From Bryobacterales bacterium (GTDB lineage: Bacteria > Acidobacteriota > Terriglobia > Bryobacterales > Bryobacteraceae): a stretch of DNA of 64,000 nt. How positions within the stretch are numbered: the stretch's first letter is position 1; each line of letters opens with the position of its first letter. A program made the translations under genes and the position numbers. The DNA lies in assembly GCA_016789745.1 (NCBI GenBank), contig JAEUQF010000452.1, positions 1-64,000 on the forward strand. The letters run 5' to 3'. Of the stretch, positions 1 to 9,451 are shown piece by piece. The notes below the pieces were generated by a model that did not search any database, was not told the DNA's origin, and was given only the letters and a program-made list of their open reading frames with translations.

Positions 1-90
1 TTCGTTGAGCAGGCGGACAATCTCGACATCGATCTGATCGATGCGCTGGCGATGCCCGTTGAGCAGGGCGACCGCTTCTTCCTTGGTCAC
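1..90 (-). CDS. Chorismate mutase (AroQ type), N-terminal 30 residues only
   Basis: Partial gene running off the left edge; only 30 residues are visible, starting at a GTG whose first bases overlap the trpA stop (GTGA, positions 87-90). The visible part reads as a short helix containing RIDQIDVEIVRLLNE. This is the typical first helix of AroQ-class chorismate mutases, in which the Arg and the IDxID/E..LL pattern line the active site. Chorismate mutase converts chorismate to prephenate for Phe/Tyr synthesis, so its place at the end of a trp operon fits a shared chorismate branch point. Whether it is a stand-alone enzyme or the front of a bifunctional protein (for example with prephenate dehydratase) cannot be seen here. 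Confidence 0.8.
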   Translation of the reverse strand, partial: MTKEEAVALLNGHRQRIDQIDVEIVRLLNE

Positions 91-890
91 GCGGCGACTC
101 CCTCCAGCGCCTCGGACAGACTGCGCGCGTAGGTTTCCAGCCGAGACTCGAGTTCGTCGGACTGGCCGTACTGCTCCAACAGGCGGACAAAGGCGCTGCC
201 GACCACCACGCCATCGGCCAGGCGGCCGACCTGCGCGGCCTGGTCAGGGGTGGAGATGCCGAAGCCGACCGCGAGCGGCAATTGGGTCACCTGGCGGAGG
301 CTGCCGACGAGCGTGCCGATGGAATCGGACAACGTCTGGCGTTCGCCAGTGACGCCGGTGCGGGAGACCAGGTAGACGAAGCCGGACGAATAGCGGGCCA
401 CCAACTCCAGACGCCGCGCCGGGCTGGTGGGCGAGGCCAGAAAGACGGTATCGAGGCCGGCCTGGCGAAGTTTGGGCACACGATCACCGGCTTCTTCCAC
501 CGTGAGATCGGTAAGCAGCACGCCATCGACGCCCGCACGCACGGCATCCTTCGCCAGTGCATCCATGCCGTAGCGCAGCAGCGGGTTGAGGTAGGAGAAC
601 AACAGGATGGGGATCTGCGACTTCTGGCGGATCTGTTCGGCAATCTCCAGCACGCGGGGCACGTTGGTGCCCGCGGCAAGCGCCCGTTCGCTGGCGGCCT
701 GGATGACCGGGCCATCGGCGATGGGGTCCGAGAACGGCACACCCAATTCGATCAGATCCACACCGCCGCGTTCCAGCGCCGCCACAATGGCGGGCGTGCG
801 ATCGGGCGACGGGTCCCCCGCGGTGACATAAGCAATCAGCGCCGGGCGTTTCTCTTTGGCTTTCCGCGCGAACATCTCGGCTATGCGCAT
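87..890 (-). CDS. trpA: Tryptophan synthase alpha subunit
   Basis: 267 residues, the usual length. It cleaves indole-3-glycerol phosphate to indole and glyceraldehyde 3-phosphate, passing indole to TrpB. The catalytic acids are visible: Glu48 in IELGVPFSDP and Asp59 in PIADGP. The phosphate-binding loop near the C terminus reads VGFGIST and is followed by DGVVVGSAF. It starts one base after the trpB stop and its own stop overlaps the next start (GTGA), so translation is probably coupled on both sides. Confidence 0.97.
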   Translation of the reverse strand: MRIAEMFARKAKEKRPALIAYVTAGDPSPDRTPAIVAALERGGVDLIELGVPFSDPIADGPVIQAASERALAAGTNVPRVLEIAEQIRQKSQIPILLFSYLNPLLRYGMDALAKDAVRAGVDGVLLTDLTVEEAGDRVPKLRQAGLDTVFLASPTSPARRLELVARYSSGFVYLVSRTGVTGERQTLSDSIGTLVGSLRQVTQLPLAVGFGISTPDQAAQVGRLADGVVVGSAFVRLLEQYGQSDELESRLETYARSLSEALEGVAA

Positions 891-891
891 G

Positions 892-2118
<1,227 letters not shown>

Positions 2119-2122
2119 CTTG

Positions 2123-2731
2123 CTAACTCCCGAGTCCGGCGGCGCGCCTGGCGGCCTTCACGAACTCCTCGGTCTTGAACTTGTCTTTTCTACCGGGGGC
2201 GGCTTCGATGCGCGAGCAGGCATCGACGCCCCAGGGGTGGGCGGTTTCGATGGCATCGGCGACGTTGGAACCATCCAGGCCGCCGGCCAGGATCACACGA
2301 TAGGGCAAATCCGCAGCCATGTACCAGGCGAAGGGCTTCCCTGCCCCGCCATACTCGTTGCCGGCGGGCCCGTCAAGGAGGATGGCTTCGGCGCCGGCGT
2401 AAGGGGCCACCGTACTGGCGGTGAAGCCGGCATCCACCCGCAGCGCCTTCCACACCCGCAGGCCAATGGGGAAATCTTCGGGGCCCTCTTCGCCGTGCAG
2501 TTGCACCACGTCTAGGCCGACCAGCGCCGCGATGCGGGCTACCTCGGCGGGCGATTCGTTGACGAAGACGCCGACCTTACAGATGGGGAGGCTGGCGGCA
2601 ATGCCGGCGGCCTCTTCGGGGCGGATGTAGCGCTTGCTTTTAGGGTAGAAGTTGAAGCCGATGGCGGTGGCGCCCGCGGCGACAGCAGCAGCGGCATCGG
2701 CAGCGTTGGTGATGCCGCATACCTTGATCAT
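2123..2731 (-). CDS. trpF: Phosphoribosylanthranilate isomerase
   Basis: TIM-barrel enzyme of tryptophan synthesis that isomerises phosphoribosylanthranilate to CdRP. I take the start at 2731, where ATG overlaps the trpC stop as ATGA and gives the family-typical N terminus MIKVCGIT with the catalytic Cys at residue 4. An in-frame ATG 12 bases upstream is less likely. The C-terminal ILAGGLDGSNV and GVDACSRIE motifs are typical. Length is 202 residues. Confidence 0.95.
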   Translation of the reverse strand: MIKVCGITNAADAAAAVAAGATAIGFNFYPKSKRYIRPEEAAGIAASLPICKVGVFVNESPAEVARIAALVGLDVVQLHGEEGPEDFPIGLRVWKALRVDAGFTASTVAPYAGAEAILLDGPAGNEYGGAGKPFAWYMAADLPYRVILAGGLDGSNVADAIETAHPWGVDACSRIEAAPGRKDKFKTEEFVKAARRAAGLGS

Positions 2732-3513
2732 GAAATCAAGCATGCCAGAGCCTTCGCCGGATCGGGCGCTTTCATGAGATGTTCGCCTACCAAGAATGCG
2801 TGGTAGCCCGCGCCGCGGAGCAATGCAATGTCGGCCGCGCCGTGGATGCCGCTTTCGCTGACGCGGACCACGCCGGAGGGCATACGCTCGGCCAGCCGCA
2901 GCGAGGTCTCGAGCTTTACTTCGAAGTTGTGGAGGTTCCGGTTGTTGACGCCCAGGATCTCGGCCCCGGAATCGATGGCGCGGGTAAGTTCTTCATCATC
3001 ATGCACTTCTACAAGCGCGGCGATGCCGTACTGAGCAGCCTTCTCGCGCAGGGTGCGCATTTCGGCAGTGGTGAGGATGGCGGCGATGAGGAGAATCGCG
3101 TCGGCGCCGTGCGCGGCGGCTTCGATAACGTGCAGTTCGTCGAGCGTGAAGTCCTTGCGGAGGGCGGGCAGGGACACGGCGCCGCGGGCGGCCTCGAGGT
3201 CGGCCAGACTGCCCTGGAAGAAGCGGACGTCGGTCAGTACGGACAGCGCGGCCGCACCGCCAGCCTCATAGGACTGGGCGATGGTAACCGGCTGGAAATC
3301 GGCGCACAACAGGCCCTTGCTGGGCGAGGCTTTCTTGATTTCGGAAATGATGGCGGGCTGGCGGGCAGTCAGTGCCTGGCGGAAGTCGCGGCGCTGGGGA
3401 CGCCGTTGCCCGGCAAGGAGTTCCAGTTGGGCGCGGCGTTCCGGGAGGTTGGCCAGTTCGCTTCGTTTGTGTTCGACAATCCGGGCCAGAACGTCCGGTA
3501 CCGCAGTGACCAT
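2728..3513 (-). CDS. trpC: Indole-3-glycerol phosphate synthase
   Basis: 261 residues from the chosen ATG at 3513. It closes CdRP to indole-3-glycerol phosphate. Family motifs are EIKKASPSKG near residue 58, the catalytic ALRKDF, GVNNRNL and the C-terminal VSESGI. The frame is open further upstream (to 3579), but the 3513 start gives the usual short N-terminal helix (VLARIVEHKRSELA). It also has a TAGGTT hexamer 7 bases upstream and no convincing Shine-Dalgarno. It is the first gene of the trp cluster here; trpE, trpG and trpD are not in the window. Confidence 0.95.
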   Translation of the reverse strand: MVTAVPDVLARIVEHKRSELANLPERRAQLELLAGQRRPQRRDFRQALTARQPAIISEIKKASPSKGLLCADFQPVTIAQSYEAGGAAALSVLTDVRFFQGSLADLEAARGAVSLPALRKDFTLDELHVIEAAAHGADAILLIAAILTTAEMRTLREKAAQYGIAALVEVHDDEELTRAIDSGAEILGVNNRNLHNFEVKLETSLRLAERMPSGVVRVSESGIHGAADIALLRGAGYHAFLVGEHLMKAPDPAKALACLIS

Positions 3514-3520
3514 GACAGGG

Positions 3521-3526
3521 AACCTA
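3521..3526 (-). promoter_or_regulatory. Candidate leaderless -10 box for the trp operon
   Basis: TAGGTT reading toward trpC, with 7 bases between it and the ATG at 3513. At that distance transcription would start at or next to the start codon. No clear -35 was recognised. This is inference from spacing and from the recurrence of the same arrangement at other gene starts. Confidence 0.4.
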
Positions 3527-3579
3527 CATCCTATCATGCTGGGGAGGGTGGAAGCGCGATTCCAGCCGGGCCCAGGCAC

Positions 3580-6369
3580 CTAAAGCCACTGCTGGATTAC
3601 GCTCAGCAGGCTGGCGCGATCCACCGGTTTGGCGAGGAAATCATTCATGCCGGCGTCCAGGCAGCGCTGGCGGTCTTCGTCGAAGGCGAGGGCCGTGAGA
3701 GCGACGATGGGGACACGGGCCCCCGGCCCGGCAAGGGCACGGATGCGGCGTGCGGCCTCGAAGCCGTCCATGATCGGCATAGTGCAATCCATCAGCACCA
3801 GGTCGTAGCGGGAGTGTTGGCAGCGGATGACCGCGTCGAGGCCCGAAGCGGCAACCTCCACGTCGACACCAAGCCCCGTTAGCAGCGCGTAGCCGACTTT
3901 CTGGTTGATGAGGTTGTCCTCCACCAGCAGCACGCGGCGGCCCTGGAGCGGCTTACCCAGGCCGGCGGGCTTCCGATCGCCGGTGGGTGGCGGGGGTTGC
4001 GCCGCTTCCAACGGCAGGGTGAACCAGAATCGGGTACCGGCGCCGAGTGTGCTCTGGACCTGGACCACGCCCCCCATCAGCGTTACCAACTGCTTCACGA
4101 TGGCCAGGCCCAGGCCCGTGCCGCCAATGCTGCGGCTGGTTTCCGCCGATAGTTCGCTGAAAGCTTCAAAGACACTGCTGAGAGCCTGCTCCGGGATGCC
4201 CGAACCGGTGTCGGAGATACTGAACTCCACCGCGAGCGGGGCCATATCCAGGCAACGGACCCGCAGTTTGACAGAGCCTTGATCGGTGAAGCGGAAGGCG
4301 TTGCTGAGCAGGTTCATCAGGACTTGGCGGAGGCGGCCGGAATCGGCCAGGACCCAGGGTGGGATGTCGGGATCCAGCATAGTGACGAAGGTCACGTTCT
4401 TCTGCTCGGTCTGGGGACGGTAGAGGGCCTGGAGTTCGGCCAGCATCTGCGACAGCGAGCAGGGAGAAGGCTGGATGACCAGTTTTCCGTGATGGTAGCG
4501 GGTGAGATCCAGGATGTCATTGATGATGCGCAGCAGGCCATCTCCGGCTTTCTGCGCCGTGTCCAGCAGTTGCTGCTGCTCGGGGGTGAGTCCGGCGGTG
4601 GACAGCAGCGCGAGCATGCCCAACAGCCCGTTCATGGGCGTGCGGATTTCATGCGAGACCTGGGCGAGGAAGGCGCTCTTTGCGGCGCTGGCGGCTTCGG
4701 CGCGTTCGCGGGCCACGCGCAGTTGCTCGTCCACGGCGCGGCGCTCGGTAATGTCTTCCACCATGCCGAGCATCCAGCGGGGCGTGCCGTCATGGCTGCG
4801 GAGTACAGTGCCGGTGATGGATACCCAGAGCATGCCGTTCTTGCAGCAGCAGCGTCTTTCCACCTGGAAACGGGGGCGTTCGCCGGAGAACAGTTGGCGG
4901 ACCCCGGTCAGGGTCAATTCCAGGTCCTCCGGGTGGGTCAGGTCCTGCAAGGACATGGCCAGGAGTTCCTCGCTGGAGAAGCCCAGCATCTGGCAGAGTT
5001 GCGGATTCACCCGGACCAGGCGGCCAGCGGAATCGACCAGGGCGATGCCGAGCGGCCCCTCGTCAAAGACCCGCCGGAATTGTTCCATCTGCTCCTGCAG
5101 GGCCTCTTCGGCGCGGGCGAGCGGCGTGATATCGGTGATCGCACCGACAACGCGGCGGACGCGGCCGTCGGCGTCGCGGTCGACATAGGCGCGGTCCAGC
5201 ACCGTGGCGTACTCGCCGTTAAAGCGGCGCAGACGGTACTTGACATGGAAGGTAGAGATACCGCTGAGGCTGTCGCGGAACTGGCGTTCGGCGCGGTCGC
5301 GGTCGTCGGGATGGACGCGTTCGAGCCACCAGCCGAAGTCGGGATTGTCCGCGGGCTCGCCCAGCAGTACCGAGAAGGCCTCGTTGCGCCAGACGCGACC
5401 GGTTTCCGGGTCCCACTCCCAGAGAGCGTCATTGGCCGCCTTGGCGAAAAGGGTCAGGCGGCGTTCGCTTTCTTCCAGCGCGCGCTGGGCCGCCACTTCG
5501 GCGCTGATATCCTCCGAGATCCCGATGAACCCGGCTACCTTCCCGTTCTCGTCCTGGAAGGCAGAGTTGGTGACCCGAGCTGGAAACAGGCGGCCGTCGC
5601 GATGGCGGACGTGAAACGTCCCGCGCCAGACGTTGTGTTCGGCGACCTGGCCGTGAAGGATCTGTTCGGCTTGGGCGCGGGCGGCCGGATCGACGGTGAG
5701 GTCGAAGATGGACTGGCCCATCGCCTCTTCGGCCGGGTAGCCGTAGATTTGCTCGGCGTACGTATTCCAATAGGTGACGCGACCGTCCAGGTTGGTGACA
5801 ATCACCGCCTGTTTGACGGCTTGCAGCAGATCCGCCTGCAGGCGCAACTGCTGTTGCTGCTGCCAGGATTGGGTAACATCCCAAGCCATCCCCACCACCA
5901 CCTGCGCACCGCCGGCCGGAAAGTGGGAGTACAGGTGTTCGTGACACTTCAGCACGCGCCAGACACCGGAACGGGTAGCAAAACGCGCTTCGAAGGAGGC
6001 GGCGGCGCGGATGCCGGACTCGCGTACCGTCTGGTAGCGCGCGCTCAGTTTGGGAAAGTCCTCCGGATGGATCAGGCGCGGATAGGCGGCCTGTCCCATG
6101 GCACGGATCTCAGCCGACGAATAGCCGAGCAGCTCCGTGATGCCCGGACTGAGCCACACGAATACTTGATTGGTAACGTCGAAGAGGTACGCAGCCCCGG
6201 GGCAGACCTCCCCAAGGAATTCCAGCCTCTCCAGAAAAAAGTTCCTCCCGGAATGGATTAGTTGAGTAAAGGTGCGATTTTTCTCATTCGGGAATCGATC
6301 AATTTGGCCTGGGGGAGCCTGAGCCGGAAACCAGGACCTTGTCGATGCGGTTGCGGTCCATGTCGACAA
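3580..6369 (-). CDS. Hybrid sensor histidine kinase, four PAS domains plus REC
   Basis: Up to 929 residues. Approximate order: PAS 1 (55-165), PAS 2 (175-290), PAS 3 of PAS-fold-3 type (300-420), PAS 4 (430-545), HisKA with phospho-His in SHEIRTPMN (about 570), HATPase with GTGLGLAI, and a C-terminal REC domain with the phospho-Asp in LVLMDCTMP. No membrane segment is evident, so it is probably cytoplasmic with PAS ligands as input. The full frame starts at TTG 6369, inside the upstream gene. A better-placed alternative is CTG 6234, preceded by GGGAGGAAC; no ATG or GTG lies between. It sits downstream of a CBS membrane protein gene on the same strand, and trpC starts 66 bases beyond its stop. 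Family function is certain; the signal is unknown. Confidence 0.9.
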   Translation of the reverse strand: MSTWTATASTRSWFPAQAPPGQIDRFPNEKNRTFTQLIHSGRNFFLERLEFLGEVCPGAAYLFDVTNQVFVWLSPGITELLGYSSAEIRAMGQAAYPRLIHPEDFPKLSARYQTVRESGIRAAASFEARFATRSGVWRVLKCHEHLYSHFPAGGAQVVVGMAWDVTQSWQQQQQLRLQADLLQAVKQAVIVTNLDGRVTYWNTYAEQIYGYPAEEAMGQSIFDLTVDPAARAQAEQILHGQVAEHNVWRGTFHVRHRDGRLFPARVTNSAFQDENGKVAGFIGISEDISAEVAAQRALEESERRLTLFAKAANDALWEWDPETGRVWRNEAFSVLLGEPADNPDFGWWLERVHPDDRDRAERQFRDSLSGISTFHVKYRLRRFNGEYATVLDRAYVDRDADGRVRRVVGAITDITPLARAEEALQEQMEQFRRVFDEGPLGIALVDSAGRLVRVNPQLCQMLGFSSEELLAMSLQDLTHPEDLELTLTGVRQLFSGERPRFQVERRCCCKNGMLWVSITGTVLRSHDGTPRWMLGMVEDITERRAVDEQLRVARERAEAASAAKSAFLAQVSHEIRTPMNGLLGMLALLSTAGLTPEQQQLLDTAQKAGDGLLRIINDILDLTRYHHGKLVIQPSPCSLSQMLAELQALYRPQTEQKNVTFVTMLDPDIPPWVLADSGRLRQVLMNLLSNAFRFTDQGSVKLRVRCLDMAPLAVEFSISDTGSGIPEQALSSVFEAFSELSAETSRSIGGTGLGLAIVKQLVTLMGGVVQVQSTLGAGTRFWFTLPLEAAQPPPPTGDRKPAGLGKPLQGRRVLLVEDNLINQKVGYALLTGLGVDVEVAASGLDAVIRCQHSRYDLVLMDCTMPIMDGFEAARRIRALAGPGARVPIVALTALAFDEDRQRCLDAGMNDFLAKPVDRASLLSVIQQWL

Positions 6370-7609
6370 CCTCGAAGCGCCAGTTGTCGATTTGGAGATG
6401 GTCGCCCGCGGCGGGAATGCGGTGCAGGTGGGCCAGGATCAGGCCGCCGACGGTGGTGAAGTCGGTTTCTTCGCCCGGCAGTTCGCGCAGACCGAGGTGT
6501 TCGAGGAAGTCGGCAATCGGAAGGGCACCGTCCACCAGCCAGGAACCGTCGTCGCGCCGCACGATGCGTGGCCGGGCGGGAGCCTGCGGATCGCGCAGGT
6601 CGCCGACGACGGATTCCACCAGGTCGGTGAGGGTGGAGATGCCCTGGACGCCGCCGTGCTCGTCGACGACAACGGCCATCTGCTCGCCAGTCTCCTTTAA
6701 ACGGTCCAGGACATCGAGCGCGGGAGTGGTTTCCGGGACCAGTAGCGGAGGACGGGCCAGGCGGCGCAGGTCGGGAGCCTGGCCGGCATCCAGGCTGAGG
6801 AACAGTTCCTTGACGTGGACGATGCCGAGGATGCGGTCGAGATCGCCTTCGATGACCGGAAAGCGGGAGAAGCGGCTGTGGGTGAGGACCTCGCGGTTGG
6901 CAGCCCAGGGGGCGCTGACGTCAAGCGCGGCGACGCGACCGCGCGGCTGCATGAGTTCGACGATCCGGCGGTCGCCAAGGCGAAAGACACCCTCCACCAT
7001 TTCCTGTTCGGCCTCCTCAAAGGTGCCGTGCTGCGTCCCCTGGGCGATGAGGACCTTCACTTCTTCCTCGGTGACGGGCGCTTCGGAGGAGGGCTTCACG
7101 GGGAGCACTTTCATGACGATTTTGGTGGAGAAGGTGAGGAACTGGACGGCCGGGGCGCCGATGCGGGAGAGCCCGCGCATGGGCGGGGCAATGGCGGAGG
7201 CGATGCCTTCCGGATTGCTGAGGGCGATGTTCTTGGGCACCAGTTCGCCAAGGATGAGCGACAGGTAGGCGATGATGACGACTACCACGGTGATGGAGAC
7301 CGAGTCGCTGTAGGGCGCGATGACGGGATACTGCTTGAGGAAAACGGACAGTTTCTCGGCAATGGTGGCACCGCCAAAGGCACCGGCGAGGGTGCCGATG
7401 AGGGTGATGCCGATCTGGACGGTCGAAAGGAAATCGTGCGGATTGTCGGCGAGAGCGAGGGCCACCGTGGCGCCCCGTTCGCCATCATCAGAGCGCTGCC
7501 GGAGGCGGGCCTTACGGGCGGAGACCACGGCCATCTCGGCCATGGAAAACACGCCGTTCGCCAGCACCAACAGGAAGATCAGGGAGACTTCGAGTCCGAT
7601 GTTGCCCAT
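6299..7609 (-). CDS. CNNM/CorC-type membrane protein with CBS pair (hemolysin C family)
   Basis: 436 residues from ATG 7609 (a second ATG lies at 7615). The N-terminal DUF21/CNNM region has about four membrane helices, beginning with LIFLLVLANGVFSMAEMAVV. It is followed by two CBS repeats and a C-terminal CorC_HlyC domain (about residues 335-425, including DGSWLVDGALP). Relatives are implicated in magnesium or cobalt export/resistance; the actual substrate cannot be read from sequence. The 7609 start is favoured because a TATGAT hexamer lies 8 bases upstream. Its 3' end overlaps the longest reading of the downstream kinase by 71 bases. Confidence 0.9.
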   Translation of the reverse strand: MGNIGLEVSLIFLLVLANGVFSMAEMAVVSARKARLRQRSDDGERGATVALALADNPHDFLSTVQIGITLIGTLAGAFGGATIAEKLSVFLKQYPVIAPYSDSVSITVVVVIIAYLSLILGELVPKNIALSNPEGIASAIAPPMRGLSRIGAPAVQFLTFSTKIVMKVLPVKPSSEAPVTEEEVKVLIAQGTQHGTFEEAEQEMVEGVFRLGDRRIVELMQPRGRVAALDVSAPWAANREVLTHSRFSRFPVIEGDLDRILGIVHVKELFLSLDAGQAPDLRRLARPPLLVPETTPALDVLDRLKETGEQMAVVVDEHGGVQGISTLTDLVESVVGDLRDPQAPARPRIVRRDDGSWLVDGALPIADFLEHLGLRELPGEETDFTTVGGLILAHLHRIPAAGDHLQIDNWRFEVVDMDRNRIDKVLVSGSGSPRPN

Positions 7610-7617
7610 AGGCATCC

Positions 7618-7623
7618 ATCATA
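7618..7623 (-). promoter_or_regulatory. Candidate leaderless -10 box for the CNNM gene
   Basis: TATGAT on the minus strand, 8 bases before the ATG at 7609. No -35 was recognised. One of the recurring TANNNT elements close to start codons in this window. Confidence 0.35.
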
Positions 7624-7631
7624 CGACCCGG

Positions 7632-9377
7632 CTATTGGGCCCAGGACACATCCAGGTTCGTAACCGCACCGTCCTTGATTTCGATTTCCTGCTCTTCCCG
7701 GCGGCCTTCGCGCGTGATGGTGACCTTCCGTTTGCCGACGGGCAGGGTCAGCACAGCGGGCGTCTTCTCGCGCCGCTCTTTTCCGTCGACGAAAATGGCG
7801 GCGCCGGCCGGGGTGGAACGGATCATGAGGGTGCCAAAGGTTCGGTCCAAGACGAGGATCTGTTCGGCTTCCGACGGCACCTGGAAGATGCGCGACTCGG
7901 TGCGGTAGCCTTCGAGCACCGCCACCAGCGTGTGACGGCCGCCGGCCAGCGGCAGCGAGCAGGGTGAGGTGCAAACGGGCCCGGTGCCGTCAAAGGTAAC
8001 CTTGGCGCCGGGCGGGTTGGTGACGATGCGGACCGGCGATTCGGCCTGCGGCGCCGATTCCCGCTCGTCGGCCTTCTTCCGATCCGGGGCAGGTGCTCTC
8101 GGCTCGGCCACAGGCGGCGGAGGTTCAACAGCGGGCTTGGTCTCGGTGGACTCTGGAGTCTCGGTTGGTGCGGTCTCAGGCGGAGGCGGCTCGGCCTTGC
8201 GGACGGCCGGTCCCATGGCCGACGGCCGGCTTTCATCCACCGGAGCCCGTTGGACCTGCTGTTCGGCCACTTCGGCAGCCTCGCCGTCATTGGATAGAAA
8301 CAGCGTACGGGCGCCGAACCCAGCGCCTACCAATCCAGCGGCAATGAGAGCGACCCACAACCACGACCGGCCTTTGCGGGGCGCCGGGAGAGTCTCGTCT
8401 TCGAAAGACGCTTCGGCGGAGTCTGCAGCGGGCGACGTTGGGGGTGCGGGGGTGGGCGATGACGCCGCGGGAGCCTGGGCGGCCAGCATCCTGGGCGCGA
8501 TCTCATCGGCAACGGTTTCCACCGACTCGACGCTGCCAGCGCGCATGGGGTGCCAGTTGGGGCGTGCCTCACAGGCACCAACCAGGGCCTTGGCGAACTG
8601 CGCACAGTTGGGATAGCGTGCCGACGCCTCCTTCGCCAACCCCTTCTGCAGCACGTAGTCGACCCCTGGCCCTAAAGACGCGTTCAGGCGCGACGGCACC
8701 GCCGGCTCGTCATTGACGATCTTGAACATCAGCGACGGCAGCGTGGGGCCGGAGAAGGGGCGCTCTCCGGTGAGCAGTTCGTAAGCAATCACCGCCAGCG
8801 AGAACTGGTCCGAGGCGCCGGTGACCGCGCGATCCGAGATCTGCTCCGGAGACATGTAGGACGGCGTTCCCAGCAGAACGCCGGTGTTGGTCGCCTGTTG
8901 AGAGGTGAACTTGGCGACGCCGAAATCAGTGATCTTGACGGTGCCGCTGCTGTCGAGCATGATGTTGCCGGGCTTGATGTCGCGGTGGACGATGCCCTTG
9001 CTGTGGGCATAGTCCATGGCGACGGCGGTCTGCTGGAGGATATCCAGGACGCGGTGGTTGGCCAGGGCCTCCTGCGACATCAGCTTTTCGAGCGACGGCC
9101 CGTCGACATACTCCATGAAAACGTAGCAGAAATCGCCCTGCTCCTGGATGTCGTAGATGGTGACGATGCCGGGGTGCTTGAGGATGCCTGCCGAACGGGC
9201 TTCGCGGAAGAGCCGGTCTTTCAGGAACTTACGTTCGCGCTCACTGCTGGCATCGGCCAGGCGGATGGTCTTGATGGCGACGATGCGGCCGATGGACGGA
9301 TCTTCGGCGCGGTACACGACGCCCATTGCGCCCTTGCCCAGTTCGCCCAGTATGCGGTACCGCCCGATCTGCTCCAT
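7632..9377 (-). CDS. Membrane-anchored Ser/Thr protein kinase with C-terminal PEGA domains
   Basis: 581 residues. Hanks-type kinase domain at about 7-265: glycine loop GELGKGAMGVVY, ATP lysine Lys36 in VAIK, catalytic Asp133 in HRDIKPGN, and a DFGVAKF motif. A Pro/Ala-rich linker leads to one membrane helix at about 342-362 (WLWVALIAAGLVGAGFG). After a second Pro-rich linker come two PEGA domains (about 445-510, NPPGAKVTFDG, and 515-580, STPAGAAIFVDG), which would lie outside the membrane. PEGA domains are usually surface-layer or wall-associated, so this is a plausible envelope sensor. The kinase should be active because all key residues are present. The substrate is unknown. Confidence 0.94.
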   Translation of the reverse strand: MEQIGRYRILGELGKGAMGVVYRAEDPSIGRIVAIKTIRLADASSERERKFLKDRLFREARSAGILKHPGIVTIYDIQEQGDFCYVFMEYVDGPSLEKLMSQEALANHRVLDILQQTAVAMDYAHSKGIVHRDIKPGNIMLDSSGTVKITDFGVAKFTSQQATNTGVLLGTPSYMSPEQISDRAVTGASDQFSLAVIAYELLTGERPFSGPTLPSLMFKIVNDEPAVPSRLNASLGPGVDYVLQKGLAKEASARYPNCAQFAKALVGACEARPNWHPMRAGSVESVETVADEIAPRMLAAQAPAASSPTPAPPTSPAADSAEASFEDETLPAPRKGRSWLWVALIAAGLVGAGFGARTLFLSNDGEAAEVAEQQVQRAPVDESRPSAMGPAVRKAEPPPPETAPTETPESTETKPAVEPPPPVAEPRAPAPDRKKADERESAPQAESPVRIVTNPPGAKVTFDGTGPVCTSPCSLPLAGGRHTLVAVLEGYRTESRIFQVPSEAEQILVLDRTFGTLMIRSTPAGAAIFVDGKERREKTPAVLTLPVGKRKVTITREGRREEQEIEIKDGAVTNLDVSWAQ

Positions 9378-9393
9378 TTAGGAAAGCGCCTCC

Positions 9394-9402
9394 ATTGTAC
9401 CA
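9394..9402 (-). promoter_or_regulatory. Extended -10 promoter for the Ser/Thr kinase
   Basis: TGGTACAAT reading toward the kinase ATG at 9377, giving a predicted leader of about 10 bases. It fits the TGnTAnAAT extended -10 type. No -35 match was seen at normal spacing. Confidence 0.4.
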
Positions 9403-9439
9403 ACCCATTGCTGCCGTTCGTATCCGTTGTCAGAGACGT

Positions 9440-9445
9440 TACGAT
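9440..9445 (+). promoter_or_regulatory. Candidate leaderless -10 box for the PLP decarboxylase
   Basis: TACGAT 6 bases before the ATG at 9452; no Shine-Dalgarno is visible. Inference from position only. Confidence 0.3.
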
Positions 9446-9451
9446 CGATAC

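Noticed and set aside
4279..6261. A 660-codon open frame on the plus strand antisense to the four-PAS kinase
   Set aside because: Composition is typical of a shadow frame in GC-rich DNA; the minus strand encodes clear PAS, HisKA and REC motifs throughout.
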